In this document: one piece after another, positions 10,370-21,416 of the stretch
Position numbering within the stretch: the first letter of the stretch is position 1
How the letters are laid out: each line of letters opens with the position of its first letter
NCBI RefSeq assembly: GCF_030055425.1
Contig: NZ_JASFYE010000003.1
Span: 1 to 64,000, forward strand
Direction: 5' to 3'
Source: Methanothermobacter sp.
GTDB taxonomy: Archaea; Methanobacteriota; Methanobacteria; Methanobacteriales; Methanothermobacteraceae
Length of the DNA stretch: 64,000 bases
Notes under the pieces: model-generated
What the model saw: the letters and a program-made list of their open reading frames with translations, nothing else
Database searches by the model: none
Told to the model about the DNA's origin: nothing
Made by a program: the position numbers and the translations under genes

Positions 10370-11065
10370 ATGAGAATTGCCTGGGCATTCACAGGGGCCG
10401 GGCACCTCCTCCTTGAGAGTGTGGAGGCACTGGAGGAGATGGTTTCTAGGGGCCACGAGGTAACCATACTCCTATCAGGTGCCTCAGAGGAGGTCCTGAG
10501 GATGTACGGCCTCTTTGAGAGGGTCAGGAAACTTTCTGGCGGATACTACAGGGAACTTGTCCTTGAAAGTGACGAGGGCTACAGCTTCCCAATAACAGGG
10601 AGGCTATCAATGGGGAGATACGATCTTCTGGTGGTATCTCCTGTAACATCCAATACCGTGGCCAAGATAGTTCATGGTATAGCAGACACACTTGTAACAA
10701 ATGCCGTGGCCCAGGCAGGTAAGGGGGGAGTGCCGGTATACTGCGTCCCTGTGGACCTTGAGGAGGGGGACGTTGAAACGGTCCTCCCATCAAAACTTGA
10801 ACTTGAACTCTGCAGGAGATGCGAGCAGTGCCTTGCTGCAGCGGCATGTCCCGGGGACGCCATAGTGCCGGGGGTTGAGATAAGGCTCCTCAAGTGCAGG
10901 GGCTGCGGGCTGTGTCAGAGCTCATGTCCATATGGCGCTGTCTCAGGTGGTAGGATAATAACCATCCACATGAGGGAGGTGGACATCAGAAACACAGAGA
11001 GGCTCTCCTCAATGGAGGGTATAACTGTGTTTGAAGGACCTGGAGAGATTCTGAGGACTATCTGA
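10370..11065 (+). CDS. Flavoprotein-ferredoxin, dihydromethanopterin reductase (acceptor)-like
   Basis: 231-residue protein with an N-terminal flavoprotein fold of the archaeoflavoprotein/phosphopantothenoylcysteine-decarboxylase type ([10 protein letters not shown] near residue 5; [19 protein letters not shown]). A C-terminal two-cluster ferredoxin part follows ([14 protein letters not shown] near 147; [12 protein letters not shown] near 175). This architecture matches the DmrB/DmrX group, in which a ferredoxin-fed flavin reduces dihydromethanopterin to tetrahydromethanopterin. Direct fusion to glyA (no spacer) supports the role, because thymidylate synthesis would produce the dihydro form. 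The exact reaction is inferred from family and context. Confidence 0.75.
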   Translation: MRIAWAFTGAGHLLLESVEALEEMVSRGHEVTILLSGASEEVLRMYGLFERVRKLSGGYYRELVLESDEGYSFPITGRLSMGRYDLLVVSPVTSNTVAKIVHGIADTLVTNAVAQAGKGGVPVYCVPVDLEEGDVETVLPSKLELELCRRCEQCLAAAACPGDAIVPGVEIRLLKCRGCGLCQSSCPYGAVSGGRIITIHMREVDIRNTERLSSMEGITVFEGPGEILRTI

Positions 11066-11170
11066 CCATTTCAAAGCCCTCCAACAGTATGTTTTAAGGT
11101 CAGCACCCATTCTCCTTCATAAAATTTAATTATCATCTGCAACAGAAATAATGGAGTAGGGGGTGTTTTA

Positions 11171-11563
11171 ATGGAGGGTAAGAGGATTGATTTTCTCCTT
11201 GAGGAACTCAAGAACCCTGACTGGGTTGTGCGTGAGGACGCTGTTGAACTCCTTGCAGAGGTTGCAGATCCCCGGGCTGTGGAACCACTCATAGAGGCCC
11301 TTGATGATGAGGACTACCATGTCCGGGAGGCGGCTGCACTCGCCCTTGCAACCTTTGATGATAAAAGGGCTGTCGGACCCCTCAGGGAGCATCTTTCAGA
11401 TGAGAAACCCGGTGTGAGGTACGCGTGTGCCCTGGCCCTTGGAATACTCGGTGATGAGGATTCAGTCGAGGACCTTGAGGGCCTCCTTGGAGATGAGAGC
11501 CCAATGGTTCAGAGGGTGGCGGAGGTTGCAATCTCCGAGATAAAAAAGAGGGCGAGATCCTAG
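11171..11563 (+). CDS. HEAT-repeat protein
   Basis: 130-residue alpha-solenoid protein made of about four HEAT/PBS-lyase-type repeats, each with a D-x-x-V-R-E/x-A-A-x-A-L core (for example [56 protein letters not shown]). Such proteins are protein-binding scaffolds; nothing in it suggests phycobilin lyase activity in a methanogen. AGGGGGTG precedes the ATG. It stands alone between the dmr-like gene and the convergent DUF192 gene, so no partner can be inferred. Confidence 0.82.
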   Translation: MEGKRIDFLLEELKNPDWVVREDAVELLAEVADPRAVEPLIEALDDEDYHVREAAALALATFDDKRAVGPLREHLSDEKPGVRYACALALGILGDEDSVEDLEGLLGDESPMVQRVAEVAISEIKKRARS

Positions 11564-11604
11564 CTCCCATGGGATTTCACATTTTAGGGTTCCCTGAGGC
11601 GGAA

Positions 11605-11970
11605 TCAGATATCCTTAAATTCCAGTATATCGCCTATTCGGGTCCCGGTTTCCTCAATTTTTCCCTTTTTAAGTTCTATAACATACCTTGCAGGTTTCAC
11701 GGGATTGTAGACCTGCCATGGTTTGAGTTCAGCCATATCAACAATCCGCATATCCTCATCAAGGAATAGGACGTCAAGCGGGACCAGCATGAAGAACATG
11801 TGTATTCCCGAGCCGTATCTTCCACGTCCCCCGGGTATTTCAAGTACAAGTCCAGTCTCAACGTTCCTCCTGAGCATCAAACCCCTGAAACGTGAAAGGA
11901 ATGTATCTGCAAACCTCACAGCACCAAGAGTGGCGCCCCTTGTCTTATTGAACACCTCTTTCTCCATCAT
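11605..11970 (-). CDS. DUF192 family protein
   Basis: 121-residue member of the DUF192 family, a small beta-rich domain of unknown function found in many prokaryotes. The conserved pattern is visible: [16 protein letters not shown], then [19 protein letters not shown], then the C-terminal P(A)RYVIELKKG. The ATG at 11970 is chosen because CAGGAGAAT lies 5-7 bases upstream; a GTG at 11988 is the alternative. No signal peptide is visible, whereas bacterial members often have one. It is divergent from metK with about 90 bases between starts. Confidence 0.82.
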   Translation of the reverse strand: MMEKEVFNKTRGATLGAVRFADTFLSRFRGLMLRRNVETGLVLEIPGGRGRYGSGIHMFFMLVPLDVLFLDEDMRIVDMAELKPWQVYNPVKPARYVIELKKGKIEETGTRIGDILEFKDI

Positions 11971-12063
11971 AGATTCTCCTGAAAACACTGTGTTATATTT
12001 ATTTATATCATCAGCTCAAAACCATAAACCATTACTGTGCATATTCATCAGGAGGTTATCAGT

Positions 12064-13269
12064 GTGAGAAATATTATCGTTGAACCCCTTAACCAGACAC
12101 CAATCGAGGACCAGAAGGTGGAGATAGTTGAAAGGAAGGGCATAGGACACCCTGACAGTATAAGTGACGGGATCGCTGAATCAGTTAGCAGGGCCCTCTG
12201 CAACGCCTACCTTGACAGATTCGGTGCCATAATGCACCACAACACCGACGAGGTACAGATAACAGCCGGAGAATCCGCACCACAGTTTGGAGGCGGTGAG
12301 GTTATAAAACCGATAGAGATACTCCTCACGGGAAGGGGCATCGCCGAGGTTGATGGAGAGAAGATAGGCCTTGATAGGATAGCCATATCAGCAGCCAAGG
12401 AGTACCTAAGGGACAGCATAATAAACCTTGATGTTGAGACCTGCACCGTGGTGGAGTGCAAGATCGGGCACGGTTCAGGGGACCTGCGGGACGTCTTTGC
12501 AAGGAAGGGAAGGGCGCCCCTATCAAATGATACATCATTTGGGGTTGGATTCGCACCATTCTCAGAGACCGAGAGGATAGTGATGGAGGCAGAGAACCTC
12601 CTCAACTCCCCTGAGTTCAAGAAGAAATACCCTGCAGTGGGTGAGGACATAAAGGTCATGGGTCTCAGGGAAAACGACAACATAACCCTTACAGTTGCCT
12701 GTGCAATGGTGGACAGATACGTATCAGACCTCGAGGAATACCTTGAGATCAAGAATGTGGTGAAGGATGAGGTATTCAAGCTGGCCTCAGGGATCACAGA
12801 GAGAAACCTTGAGGTCTTTGTAAATACAGCCGACCGCTGTGAGGACGATGAGCCATCTGTTTACATAACAGTTACAGGGACCTCCGCTGAGATGGGTGAT
12901 GACGGATCAGTGGGAAGGGGTAACAGGGCCAACGGCCTCATAACACCCAACAGGCCAATGTCCATGGAGGCAACATCAGGTAAGAACCCCATAAACCATG
13001 TGGGTAAAATTTACAACCTCCTCTCAAACCAGATGGCCGCAGACATAGTTGAGAGCATCGAGGGAGTTAAGCAGGTCCATATAATGATACTCAGCCAGAT
13101 AGGAAAGCCAATTGACCACCCCAAGGCCGCCACAGCCCAGGTGATCCTTGAGGACGGCTACACCATGGATGACATCACAGGAAAGGTTTCAGGAGTAATG
13201 GACGCATGGCTCGAGGACATACCAAGCATAACCGAGATGCTGGTCAAGGGCCAGCTCAGGACATTTTAA
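12064..13269 (+). CDS. metK: Archaeal S-adenosylmethionine synthetase
   Basis: Archaeal-type methionine adenosyltransferase, 401 residues, making S-adenosylmethionine from methionine and ATP. Family marks include [18 protein letters not shown] near the start, [17 protein letters not shown]-like sequence, and [16 protein letters not shown]-like sequence near residue 300. The start is a GTG at 12064, decided by AGGAGGTTAT seven bases upstream; the longer in-frame ATG at 12037 would put this site inside the coding region. A TATA-like TTATATTTATTTATA lies at about 11992-12006. ileS follows 22 bases downstream. Confidence 0.95.
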   Translation: MRNIIVEPLNQTPIEDQKVEIVERKGIGHPDSISDGIAESVSRALCNAYLDRFGAIMHHNTDEVQITAGESAPQFGGGEVIKPIEILLTGRGIAEVDGEKIGLDRIAISAAKEYLRDSIINLDVETCTVVECKIGHGSGDLRDVFARKGRAPLSNDTSFGVGFAPFSETERIVMEAENLLNSPEFKKKYPAVGEDIKVMGLRENDNITLTVACAMVDRYVSDLEEYLEIKNVVKDEVFKLASGITERNLEVFVNTADRCEDDEPSVYITVTGTSAEMGDDGSVGRGNRANGLITPNRPMSMEATSGKNPINHVGKIYNLLSNQMAADIVESIEGVKQVHIMILSQIGKPIDHPKAATAQVILEDGYTMDDITGKVSGVMDAWLEDIPSITEMLVKGQLRTF

Positions 13270-13291
13270 TATCCATCTGAGGGAGAAATTC

Positions 13292-16200
13292 ATGCCAATC
13301 CAGGAAGCCGAAAAATCCTACAAGCCCCATGTGATAGAGGAAAAGGTTCAGAGTTTCTGGGAAGAAAGGGATATCTATGAACGCGTGAAGGAACTGAGGG
13401 AGAAGGGCCCAAGGTATTCATTCCTGGACGGCCCACCCTACTGCAGCGGAAAGATTCACCTTGGAACAGCATGGAACAAGATAATGAAGGACTCCTACCT
13501 CCGCTTCAAATCAATGAGGGGTTTCAATGTCAGGAGGCAGCCTGGATGGGACACCCATGGTCTCCCAATAGAACACAAGGTTGAGGGGATCATGGGTGTC
13601 AGGAGCAAGAAGGACATCGAGGATGAGATCGGAATAGAGGAATTTGTCAGGAAGTGCAGGGAATTCGCGGTTGAAAACAAGGCTGTGATGACATCCCAGT
13701 TCCAGCGCCTCGGGGTCTGGATGGACTGGGATGACCCCTACGTGACCTTTGACCCCGCCTACATGGAATCATGCTGGTGGACCCTGAAGAGGGCCCATGA
13801 GAAGGACCTCCTTTTAAGGGATCTCAGGGTGATAACTTGGTGTCCCCGCTGTGAAACAGCCCTGGCACTTGCAGAGATAGACTATCATGAGAAGGAGGAC
13901 CCATCCATCTACGTGAAGTTCCCGGTCTCAGGGGACACATATATACTGGTATGGACAACAACCCCCTGGACCCTCCCTGCGAACATGGCCGTCGCTGTCC
14001 ACCCTGACTTTGACTATGCCTACGCCCGTCTCCATGGTGAAACCTACATAATGGCAGAGGCACTCGTTGAGAAGGTCCTCGGGGAGGAGGCGGAGATCAT
14101 AAAGACCGTTGGGGGATCTGAACTTGAGGGCCTCACCTACAGGCACCCCCTGGATGAGGAGGTGCCATGCCACAGGGACATGGATCACAGGATCATCATG
14201 GGGGACCATGTGACACTCACAGAGGGTACAGGGTGCGTGCACACAGCTCCCGGTCACGGTCCAGAGGACTTTGAGATAGGTAAAGAATATGGCCTCCCAG
14301 TATTCTGCCCTGTGGACGAGGCAGGGGTCTTCACTGAGGAGGCAGGGAAATACAGGGGACTCTTTGTTAAGGACGCTGATTCTGACATAATAGATGACCT
14401 CAGATCAAAGAACCTCCTCCTGAGGGCAGAGACCATCAGCCACAGGTACGGGTTCTGCTGGAGATGCAAGACACCCATAATCTACCTTGCCACAGAGCAG
14501 TGGTTCCTCAAGATAACAGAGATAAAGGATAAAATGCTCAGTGAACTCGACAGGGTACAGTGGATCCCCTCATGGGCAGGGGAGAGCAGGTTCAGGAACT
14601 GGATAGAGAATGCGAGGGACTGGACCATCTCAAGGCAGCGCTACTGGGGGATACCCATTCCCATATGGGTCTGCGAGGACTGCGACAGCATACACGTGGT
14701 CGGATCAATAGAGGAGCTCAGGGAGCTGGCTGTTGAGGGCCAGCTTGAGGGGGACTTCATCCACAGGCCCCACGTGGACAGGATAATACTCGAGTGCGGC
14801 AGATGCGGGGGCAGGATGAGGAGGACACCCGATGTCCTGGACGTCTGGATAGACTCGGGGGTTGCAGGCTGGGCAGCCCTGCACTACCCCAGAGAGAAGG
14901 AACTCTTCAGTGAATGGTTCCCCTACGACTTCATAACCGAGGGACATGACCAGACAAGGGGCTGGTTCTACTCACAGCTTGGCTGCGGTGTGATAGCACT
15001 CGATGAGACACCCTACCGGCGGGTGCTCATGCACGGATTCACCCTTGATGAAGAGGGCAGGAAGATGAGCAAGTCCCTGGGGAACGTGGTTGAACCTGAG
15101 GATGTCATAGAGAAGTACGGGGCAGACGTCCTGAGGTTTTACCTTCTATGGGCCAACAAGCCATGGGAGGACCTTAAATTCGTATGGGACGAACTCAAGA
15201 ATGTTAACAAGATGTTCAACATACTCTGGAATGTCTACGTCTTCGCAACAACCTACATGTCCCTTGACAAGTTCCAGCCAGGTGACCATGAACTGGAGGA
15301 CCTCCACTTCAGGGATGAGGATCGATGGATAATCTCAAGGGTTAACTCTGTGGCCCTGAAGGTGACAGAGGCCCTGGATAACCTCCACTTCCACAGGGCA
15401 ACCCGTGAAATACACGACTTCATAGTGGAGGATCTCAGCCGCTGGTACATAAGGCTCATAAGGAGCCGCACATGGATAGAGAGGGACGACCCAGACAAGC
15501 TGGCAGCCTACCACAGCCTCTACACAGCCCTCAAGACACTGATAGTGACACTCTCACCCATAGCACCCCACGTATGCGAGGACATCTACCAGAACCTTGT
15601 GAGGGGGGCTGAACCCGACTCACCTGAGAGCATACACATGCTGGACTGGATGGTGAGTGAGGATGCGGTGGATGGCAAACTCGAGGCGGAGATGGACATC
15701 GTCCGTGAGATAATAGAGGCATGTGCAAGGGCAAGGGACACTGCAAGGTACAAGCTGAGATGGCCTGTAAGGGAGATAGTTGTGGTATCAGAGGACGAGA
15801 AGGTTCTGGAGGCCGCTGAATCCCTCAAAGGGGTTATAGCGGAACAGGCCAACGCCAAGTCCATCAGGACTTCAACCGAATTCCCTGATATGAAGATAAT
15901 AGCCAGACCAAACCCCGCAACTCTGGGTCCAAAGCTCAGGCAGGACATGCCACCTGTCATGAGAAAACTTGAGGAGGCGGATGGCGCTGAGGTTAAAGCC
16001 GCACTGGAATCAGAGGGCAGCTTCAGGGTTGAACTGGACGGCAGAATAATCGTCCTGGAACCCGATGATATAATGTTTGAGACAGAGCTCCCTGAGAACA
16101 TCGTGAATGCACAGTTTGAGGGTGGAAGCGTATTCGTTGACACGGAACTCACACCTGAGATAATGAGTGAGGCAATGGCCCGCGAACTGGTAAGGAGGAT

Positions 16201-16429
16201 CCAGGATATGAGGAAGGACCTTGACCTGGACGTTGAGGCCAGAATAGAGGTTTCAGTGAAATGCAGCCCAGAGTTCAGGGAACTGACCGAGCCCCAGAGG
16301 GAATTCGTTGAAAATGAGGTCAGGGCCAGCCATCTCTCCTTTGATTACACTGAACTCGAATACACCAAGGAATGGAAGATATCGGATGAAAACCTTATAA
16401 TATCCATAAAACCTTTAGATAAGGTGTGA
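13292..16429 (+). CDS. ileS: Isoleucyl-tRNA synthetase
   Basis: Class I aminoacyl-tRNA synthetase of 1045 residues charging tRNA-Ile. The HIGH-type motif is GKIHLGTAW (near residue 54), the editing-domain threonine-rich motif is [11 protein letters not shown] (near 221), and the KMSKS loop is RKMSKSLGN (near 591). A zinc-type CPRC...C pattern near 188 and CEDC/CGRCGG motifs are present. GAGGGAGAA precedes the ATG. The stop overlaps or abuts the purL start region (TGTGAAAATG), so ileS and purL are probably one transcript, with metK upstream. Confidence 0.96.
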   Translation: MPIQEAEKSYKPHVIEEKVQSFWEERDIYERVKELREKGPRYSFLDGPPYCSGKIHLGTAWNKIMKDSYLRFKSMRGFNVRRQPGWDTHGLPIEHKVEGIMGVRSKKDIEDEIGIEEFVRKCREFAVENKAVMTSQFQRLGVWMDWDDPYVTFDPAYMESCWWTLKRAHEKDLLLRDLRVITWCPRCETALALAEIDYHEKEDPSIYVKFPVSGDTYILVWTTTPWTLPANMAVAVHPDFDYAYARLHGETYIMAEALVEKVLGEEAEIIKTVGGSELEGLTYRHPLDEEVPCHRDMDHRIIMGDHVTLTEGTGCVHTAPGHGPEDFEIGKEYGLPVFCPVDEAGVFTEEAGKYRGLFVKDADSDIIDDLRSKNLLLRAETISHRYGFCWRCKTPIIYLATEQWFLKITEIKDKMLSELDRVQWIPSWAGESRFRNWIENARDWTISRQRYWGIPIPIWVCEDCDSIHVVGSIEELRELAVEGQLEGDFIHRPHVDRIILECGRCGGRMRRTPDVLDVWIDSGVAGWAALHYPREKELFSEWFPYDFITEGHDQTRGWFYSQLGCGVIALDETPYRRVLMHGFTLDEEGRKMSKSLGNVVEPEDVIEKYGADVLRFYLLWANKPWEDLKFVWDELKNVNKMFNILWNVYVFATTYMSLDKFQPGDHELEDLHFRDEDRWIISRVNSVALKVTEALDNLHFHRATREIHDFIVEDLSRWYIRLIRSRTWIERDDPDKLAAYHSLYTALKTLIVTLSPIAPHVCEDIYQNLVRGAEPDSPESIHMLDWMVSEDAVDGKLEAEMDIVREIIEACARARDTARYKLRWPVREIVVVSEDEKVLEAAESLKGVIAEQANAKSIRTSTEFPDMKIIARPNPATLGPKLRQDMPPVMRKLEEADGAEVKAALESEGSFRVELDGRIIVLEPDDIMFETELPENIVNAQFEGGSVFVDTELTPEIMSEAMARELVRRIQDMRKDLDLDVEARIEVSVKCSPEFRELTEPQREFVENEVRASHLSFDYTELEYTKEWKISDENLIISIKPLDKV

Positions 16430-16431
16430 AA

Positions 16432-18576
16432 ATGGTTTTAACAGATTCAGAGGTTGAATTCATAAGGAAAGAACTTGGGAGGGATCCGAATCCCCTCGAA
16501 TACGGGATGCTGGATGTGATGTTCTCTGAGCACTGCTCATACAAGAGCAGCCGCCCGGTCCTCGGCCTCTTCCCAACCGAGGGTGAGGGGGTAATCATAG
16601 GCCCCGGTGATGACGCCGGAGTGGTTGAGGTCACCGATGAGCTGGCCATGGCCATTGGAATTGAGAGCCACAACCACCCCTCTGCGATAGAACCATATGG
16701 GGGTGCAGGTACCGGTATAGGCGGGATTCTGAGGGATATAATCTCAATGGGTGCCATGCCCATAGCCCTCCTTGACTCCCTTCGATTCGGATACCTTGAG
16801 GACCAGAAATCAAGGTACCTCTTTGAACACGTGGTTAAGGGTATATCAGACTACGGGAACCGTGTGGGGGTTCCAACAGTTGCAGGCGAGGTTGAATTTG
16901 ATGATAACTTCCAGCTGAACCCCCTTGTGAATGTTATGTGCACGGGCCTTGTGCGCAAGGATGAGATAAAACGGGGGATAGCCCCGCGGCCAGGAGACGT
17001 ATTCCTCCTCATGGGGGGCAGAACAGGCAGGGATGGAATCCATGGCGTAACCTTCGCATCGGAGGAACTCACCAGTTCATCTGAACTGGAGGACCGGCCA
17101 GCGGTTCAGGTCGGCGACCCCTTCACCAAGAAGATGGTGATGGAGGCAAGCTTTGAGATAATGGAGAAAATAGAGGTTTCAGGCGTGAAGGACCTCGGGG
17201 GCGGGGGTTTAACGTGCTGCATCTCTGAACTCGTGGCCAAGTGTGATAACGGTGCAAGGGTCAACCTGGAGGCGATACCCCTGAGGGAGGAGGGAATGAC
17301 ACCCTATGAGATAATGCTCTCAGAGTCACAGGAGCGCATGATCTTCGTTCTCAGCCCCGACAGGGTTGATGAGGCAATGGAGATCTGCAGGAAATATGAG
17401 CTCCCGGCCGCGGTCATAGGGGAGGTTACAGATACCGGAAGGATGATAGTTGAAAGCCAAGGGAAATTTATAGCGGACCTTCCAGCAAAACTCCTCGCGG
17501 ATCCCCCTGTAATTGAAAGGGAGGCAAAAAAACCAGATTTACCTGAGGGGCAGGTGGAGGTCAAGCACCCCCCTCTCAATGAAGCGCTCCTTAAACTCCT
17601 GTCATCACCTAACATTGCAAGTAAGAGGTGGGTTTACCGCCAGTACGACCATGAGGTTCAGATAAGGACCGTTGTGAAACCTGGTGATGATGCAGCGGTC
17701 CTCAGGGTCGATGAGAAGACGGGAGTTGCGCTCACCGTTGACTGCAACAGCATCCACACAAAGCTGGACCCATACGGTGGCGGCGCAGCCTCTGTGGGGG
17801 AGGCAATAAGGAACGTTGTTTCAATGGGCGCCTGGCCACTCTGCATAGTGGACTGCCTCAACTTCGGAAACCCGGAGAAACCAGAGGTTTTCTGGCAGTT
17901 CAGGGAATGCGTGAGGGGAATGGCTGAGATGGCAGAGACCTTCGGCACGCCGGTAATAAGCGGTAACGTGAGCTTCTACAATGAAACCGAGGGGGTCACA
18001 GTGAACCCCTCCCCCGTGGTTGGAGTCGCAGGGAGGCTAGCACTTGATAACATAAAGACAATGGACTTCAAGGCCGAGGGCGAGAAGATACTCGTCATCG
18101 GGGATACAAAACCTGAACTGGGCGCCTCAGAGTACCTCAGGACAGTTCATGGCATTGTTGATGGTAAGCCACCCGAAACAGATCTCAGGGCAGAATTTGA
18201 CGCTGCAAACTCAGTCAGGAAGATAATTGAAAGATTCGGGAATCAGGTAACGGCAATCCATGACTGTTCAGCAGGTGGTATAGGTGTTGCAGTCGCTGAG
18301 ATGGCCATAAAGGCAGGTATCGGGGCAACCATAGACACAGGGAAGATCCCTGGAAGCTTCAGTAACATCCATGAGGCCCTATTCGCTGAATCAAATGGAA
18401 GGTACATCCTAACCGTGACGGGATCCGTGGAGGAGATAATCCAGGAAATTGAAGTGCCCTGTGCTGTCATAGGAACCACTGGTGGCAGCACCCTGAAATT
18501 TGATGATGTGGCACTGGATGTATCTGAACTTTATGATGCCTACCATGGGGTTATTGAGGCATACATGTCCACATAG
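16432..18576 (+). CDS. purL: Phosphoribosylformylglycinamidine synthase subunit PurL
   Basis: Catalytic subunit (714 residues) of the three-part FGAM synthase (PurS, PurL, PurQ) of purine synthesis. The length fits the small archaeal PurL rather than the 1300-residue fused form. Typical motifs are [13 protein letters not shown] near residue 30, [26 protein letters not shown], and the second-half repeat [15 protein letters not shown]. The ATG at 16432 with GGTG just upstream is chosen; a GTG at 16426 overlapping the ileS stop is possible. PurS and PurQ are not in this window. Confidence 0.95.
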   Translation: MVLTDSEVEFIRKELGRDPNPLEYGMLDVMFSEHCSYKSSRPVLGLFPTEGEGVIIGPGDDAGVVEVTDELAMAIGIESHNHPSAIEPYGGAGTGIGGILRDIISMGAMPIALLDSLRFGYLEDQKSRYLFEHVVKGISDYGNRVGVPTVAGEVEFDDNFQLNPLVNVMCTGLVRKDEIKRGIAPRPGDVFLLMGGRTGRDGIHGVTFASEELTSSSELEDRPAVQVGDPFTKKMVMEASFEIMEKIEVSGVKDLGGGGLTCCISELVAKCDNGARVNLEAIPLREEGMTPYEIMLSESQERMIFVLSPDRVDEAMEICRKYELPAAVIGEVTDTGRMIVESQGKFIADLPAKLLADPPVIEREAKKPDLPEGQVEVKHPPLNEALLKLLSSPNIASKRWVYRQYDHEVQIRTVVKPGDDAAVLRVDEKTGVALTVDCNSIHTKLDPYGGGAASVGEAIRNVVSMGAWPLCIVDCLNFGNPEKPEVFWQFRECVRGMAEMAETFGTPVISGNVSFYNETEGVTVNPSPVVGVAGRLALDNIKTMDFKAEGEKILVIGDTKPELGASEYLRTVHGIVDGKPPETDLRAEFDAANSVRKIIERFGNQVTAIHDCSAGGIGVAVAEMAIKAGIGATIDTGKIPGSFSNIHEALFAESNGRYILTVTGSVEEIIQEIEVPCAVIGTTGGSTLKFDDVALDVSELYDAYHGVIEAYMST

Positions 18577-18584
18577 GTGTTTTT

Positions 18585-19145
18585 TTGAGGTACAGGAGGG
18601 AGTTCTTCAGGCAGATCATACATGCAGCAGGCATAGTGTTCGTGATCCTTGCAGGCTACCTCGGCTCCCTCCCCATGGTGGCACTCTCACTCACAGCAGC
18701 ACTCATGGGTGAGGTGATATTTCAGCTTGACAGGAGGTTCACCCTCCCCTTCTTCTCCTATGTTCTCAGGAGCTGCCGGAGGGATGATACCGAGAGGGGC
18801 TTCATCTACTACTTTCTGGGAATGGCCCTAACATATGCCCTCTTTGGTTTCAACATTTCAGTGGCCAGTGCCTCAGTTATAATACTCACCCTTGGTGACT
18901 CACTATCCACAATCATTGGCAGGGAGTATGGTTCACATACCCTCCCCTTTAACCCTGATAAGAGCATTGAGGGTTCAGTGGCCTTCCTCTTTGCAGGGTT
19001 CATGGGGGCCCTCTTTTTCCTTGACCCCCTAACAGCATTTACAGGGGCTCTTGCGGGAATGCTGGTGGAGGCCTACACCCCGGTTGAGGATAACCTAACC
19101 ATTCCCGTCGGTGCCGGGGCTGTGATGCTGCTCCTCGCCCACTGA
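18585..19145 (+). CDS. Polyprenol/diacylglycerol kinase-family membrane protein (SEC59/DGK1/VTE5-like)
   Basis: 186-residue integral membrane protein with about six hydrophobic segments. The conserved core LGDSLSTIIGREYGSH ... NPDKSIEGSVAFL resembles CTP-dependent polyprenol/dolichol or diacylglycerol kinases and the related CTP-transferase fold. An archaeal role in polyprenyl-phosphate or lipid precursor salvage is plausible but unproven. It uses a TTG start at 18585 with AGGTG five bases upstream, and begins 8 bases after the purL stop. It converges on the ABC permease gene. Confidence 0.7.
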   Translation: MRYRREFFRQIIHAAGIVFVILAGYLGSLPMVALSLTAALMGEVIFQLDRRFTLPFFSYVLRSCRRDDTERGFIYYFLGMALTYALFGFNISVASASVIILTLGDSLSTIIGREYGSHTLPFNPDKSIEGSVAFLFAGFMGALFFLDPLTAFTGALAGMLVEAYTPVEDNLTIPVGAGAVMLLLAH

Positions 19146-19212
19146 ACAGATTTTTTGTGAGGATTCAGAGTCTTATAACGTGATGAGACAAAAAACATGC
19201 TTTTTTTGAATT

Positions 19213-20337
19213 TCAGAGTCTTATGACTCCCTCCCTCCTGAATGAGACCACTGAAGCCGCAAAGAGGATTACAGATAAAAGGGCCGCTGGTAACATGTCA
19301 TATATGAGACCCGGGTTGAGATATGGGCTTGATGAGAGCTTGACCATTATGATGCTGGGTATGAAGCGTATTATTGGGTTGAGGATCCCCATATCCATGA
19401 ATAGGGGCACGAAGAGCAGGAATGTCGCAAAGAAGAGCACCACAGTGATGGCAGAGTTGGCCTCCTTTGTGCTGTCTGCAAGGATGGATATGAAGAGGCC
19501 GGTCCCTGTGAACCCCAGTCCCGTGAGGAACATTATGATGGACATTAGGGGGATATTGTAAACCGGCACCCCAAGGAGTATAACTATCCCGAGCCACAGG
19601 ATGCTCTGAATGAATGAAAAAATGAGTGCAGGGGTTATCTTACCTAGAATGATGCTTGTCTCGGATAGAGGGACCATCAGGAGGACCTCGAAGGTTTTCC
19701 TTTCCTTCTCGCCAACCACGCTGTCGGTTACAATGTTACTCCCAAGGAAGAATGGGAGGAAAACCACGAAGGGTATTATGAACCCGTACATTATCTCCAC
19801 AAAGTAGGAGCTTTCAACTGCAAGGGGAGCATACCTTTCCCTGTTAATGGGGATAATTTTAAGTTTAACGGGATTCTCCAGGGCTTTGACTGTGGATGCA
19901 GGGATTCCTGAGTCTCTGAGCTGTTTCTGCTCCGCGTACCAGGAGGCAGCACGCTGAAGCCTTTCGCTCATGATGGTGTAGAATGCACTGCCGGTGTCTG
20001 CTTCGATACGGACATCCCCACCGCTGGTGTAGACAATGGCAACCACCCCTGAACCCAAACTTTTCCTGGCATCAGCAAGATCCGGGAATTCCGTAACACC
20101 CAGACCCTCCCTTTCAAGGCCCTCAATGAGCAGACGTTCATCCCCCACAACACCCACCTTGAGGAACTTGGAACCACCCCACTCCCCAATGAGCTCTGGA
20201 TCCGCTGCAACTGAACTTACAACTGCAAGTCCATAGGCACCCAGTATTATTATGACCTGCACGAGGACAAGCAGCATGTAGATCCTGTTTGAGAATATGT
20301 CCCGTGCTTCCTTAACTGTAATGGCCTTCAGTTTCAT
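19213..20337 (-). CDS. ABC-2 type export permease (second permease)
   Basis: 374-residue membrane subunit of an ABC-2 exporter. One N-terminal membrane segment (MLLVLVQVIIILGAYGLAVV) is followed by an extracytoplasmic domain of about 150 residues and then five membrane helices. The cytoplasmic loop motif SVVGEKERKTFEVLLMVPL is the NatB/ABC-2 hallmark. It overlaps the upstream permease by 4 bases (ATGA), so the two are translationally coupled and probably form a heterodimer with the ATPase at 21417-22322. The substrate is unknown; sodium export or peptide/lipid export are both possible. Confidence 0.85.
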   Translation of the reverse strand: MKLKAITVKEARDIFSNRIYMLLVLVQVIIILGAYGLAVVSSVAADPELIGEWGGSKFLKVGVVGDERLLIEGLEREGLGVTEFPDLADARKSLGSGVVAIVYTSGGDVRIEADTGSAFYTIMSERLQRAASWYAEQKQLRDSGIPASTVKALENPVKLKIIPINRERYAPLAVESSYFVEIMYGFIIPFVVFLPFFLGSNIVTDSVVGEKERKTFEVLLMVPLSETSIILGKITPALIFSFIQSILWLGIVILLGVPVYNIPLMSIIMFLTGLGFTGTGLFISILADSTKEANSAITVVLFFATFLLFVPLFMDMGILNPIIRFIPSIIMVKLSSSPYLNPGLIYDMLPAALLSVILFAASVVSFRREGVIRL

Positions 20338-21416
20338 GGTCTCACCATCAACCTTAAAATACCGGGCCTTGGACCAAAAACCACATCATCCCTGCTGAAT
20401 AATCTGACTGCAAGGCCATAGAAGAGGATGTTGAGTATGATGACCGAGAACAGGGGCGGTATGAGGTCAGCTGCATTCAGGTTAACCCCGGCTATCAGCT
20501 TTATGGTGAGGGTCATGGGTGAGAGGGACCCTGAGGAACCCGCCATGTAGGCTAGGGCCGGCACAATCAGGTATGCTGCTGCGATTATGTAGGCAAAGGT
20601 TATACCTATCCCGGCCTCACGGTAGTTCTTTGCATAGACCGATATGAGTGCCGTGAGCCCTATGATGGGTGTTGATGAGAGCACAACGGTTAGATAGGCA
20701 CCTGCCGGGTTGCTTATCTGAAAACCGGCCGCCATTATTAGGATCATCCATACACCCACCTGCAAAGCCACCGTCGCGGTAACAGAGAGGCACTTCCCGA
20801 TGATTATCTCAGAGCGCCTTATGGGCATTGCAATAAGGGCTTCACCTGTTTTCCTCTCCTTTTCACCCACGATACTGTCCACCACGAGGTTTCCGAACAG
20901 GAAAACCGGGAGAAAGAGGAGAATGGAAACCATGACCCGTCTCACAAGCTGAAGTGGAAGGGCCTCACCCCTTGTCTCCTCACGGACCTCAGGTCTCGGT
21001 GTTGGGGTTTCAATGAGTTCCCTGGTTATAATGGTGGAGGCCCTTTCAACCGCGGCTTCCACCTCGTCCCTCACAACGGTCCTTCTTGGATCAGAATAGT
21101 CAAGGTAGAGTGTTGCATTCAGGGGGATGCCTGTGAAGTTATCGACCAGGAGCCTGGATGGTGCACCACCATGTATATAGAGGACGTCGGGGTTCAGCTG
21201 CCCGGAGATGATACCTGAGGGGTCGGTGACACTGAGCTCTGCAAAACCCCTGAGGGAGGGGGTGAAAGTGCTTCCCTCACCGATCATCTCAATGAAGCCG
21301 CTGAACATGAATATGGTGAGTGAAAGTACCAGTATCTGGAATATGAATATGAAGAGGAATTTACGGCTTCTGAATGTGCCCCTGAGTTCCCATTTTGTAA
21401 CTGTTAGGAGATTCAT
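20334..21416 (-). CDS. ABC-2 type export permease (first permease)
   Basis: 360-residue membrane subunit, paralogous to the following permease. It has an N-terminal helix (FLFIFIFQILVLSLTIFMF), an extracytoplasmic domain of about 150 residues, and a multi-helix C-terminal half with SIVGEKERKTGEALIAMPI. It starts 1 base after the ATPase stop codon and ends overlapping the next permease by 4 bases, so the three genes are one unit. The two permeases differ mainly in the outer domain, which suggests an asymmetric pore. Confidence 0.85.
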   Translation of the reverse strand: MNLLTVTKWELRGTFRSRKFLFIFIFQILVLSLTIFMFSGFIEMIGEGSTFTPSLRGFAELSVTDPSGIISGQLNPDVLYIHGGAPSRLLVDNFTGIPLNATLYLDYSDPRRTVVRDEVEAAVERASTIITRELIETPTPRPEVREETRGEALPLQLVRRVMVSILLFLPVFLFGNLVVDSIVGEKERKTGEALIAMPIRRSEIIIGKCLSVTATVALQVGVWMILIMAAGFQISNPAGAYLTVVLSSTPIIGLTALISVYAKNYREAGIGITFAYIIAAAYLIVPALAYMAGSSGSLSPMTLTIKLIAGVNLNAADLIPPLFSVIILNILFYGLAVRLFSRDDVVFGPRPGILRLMVRP

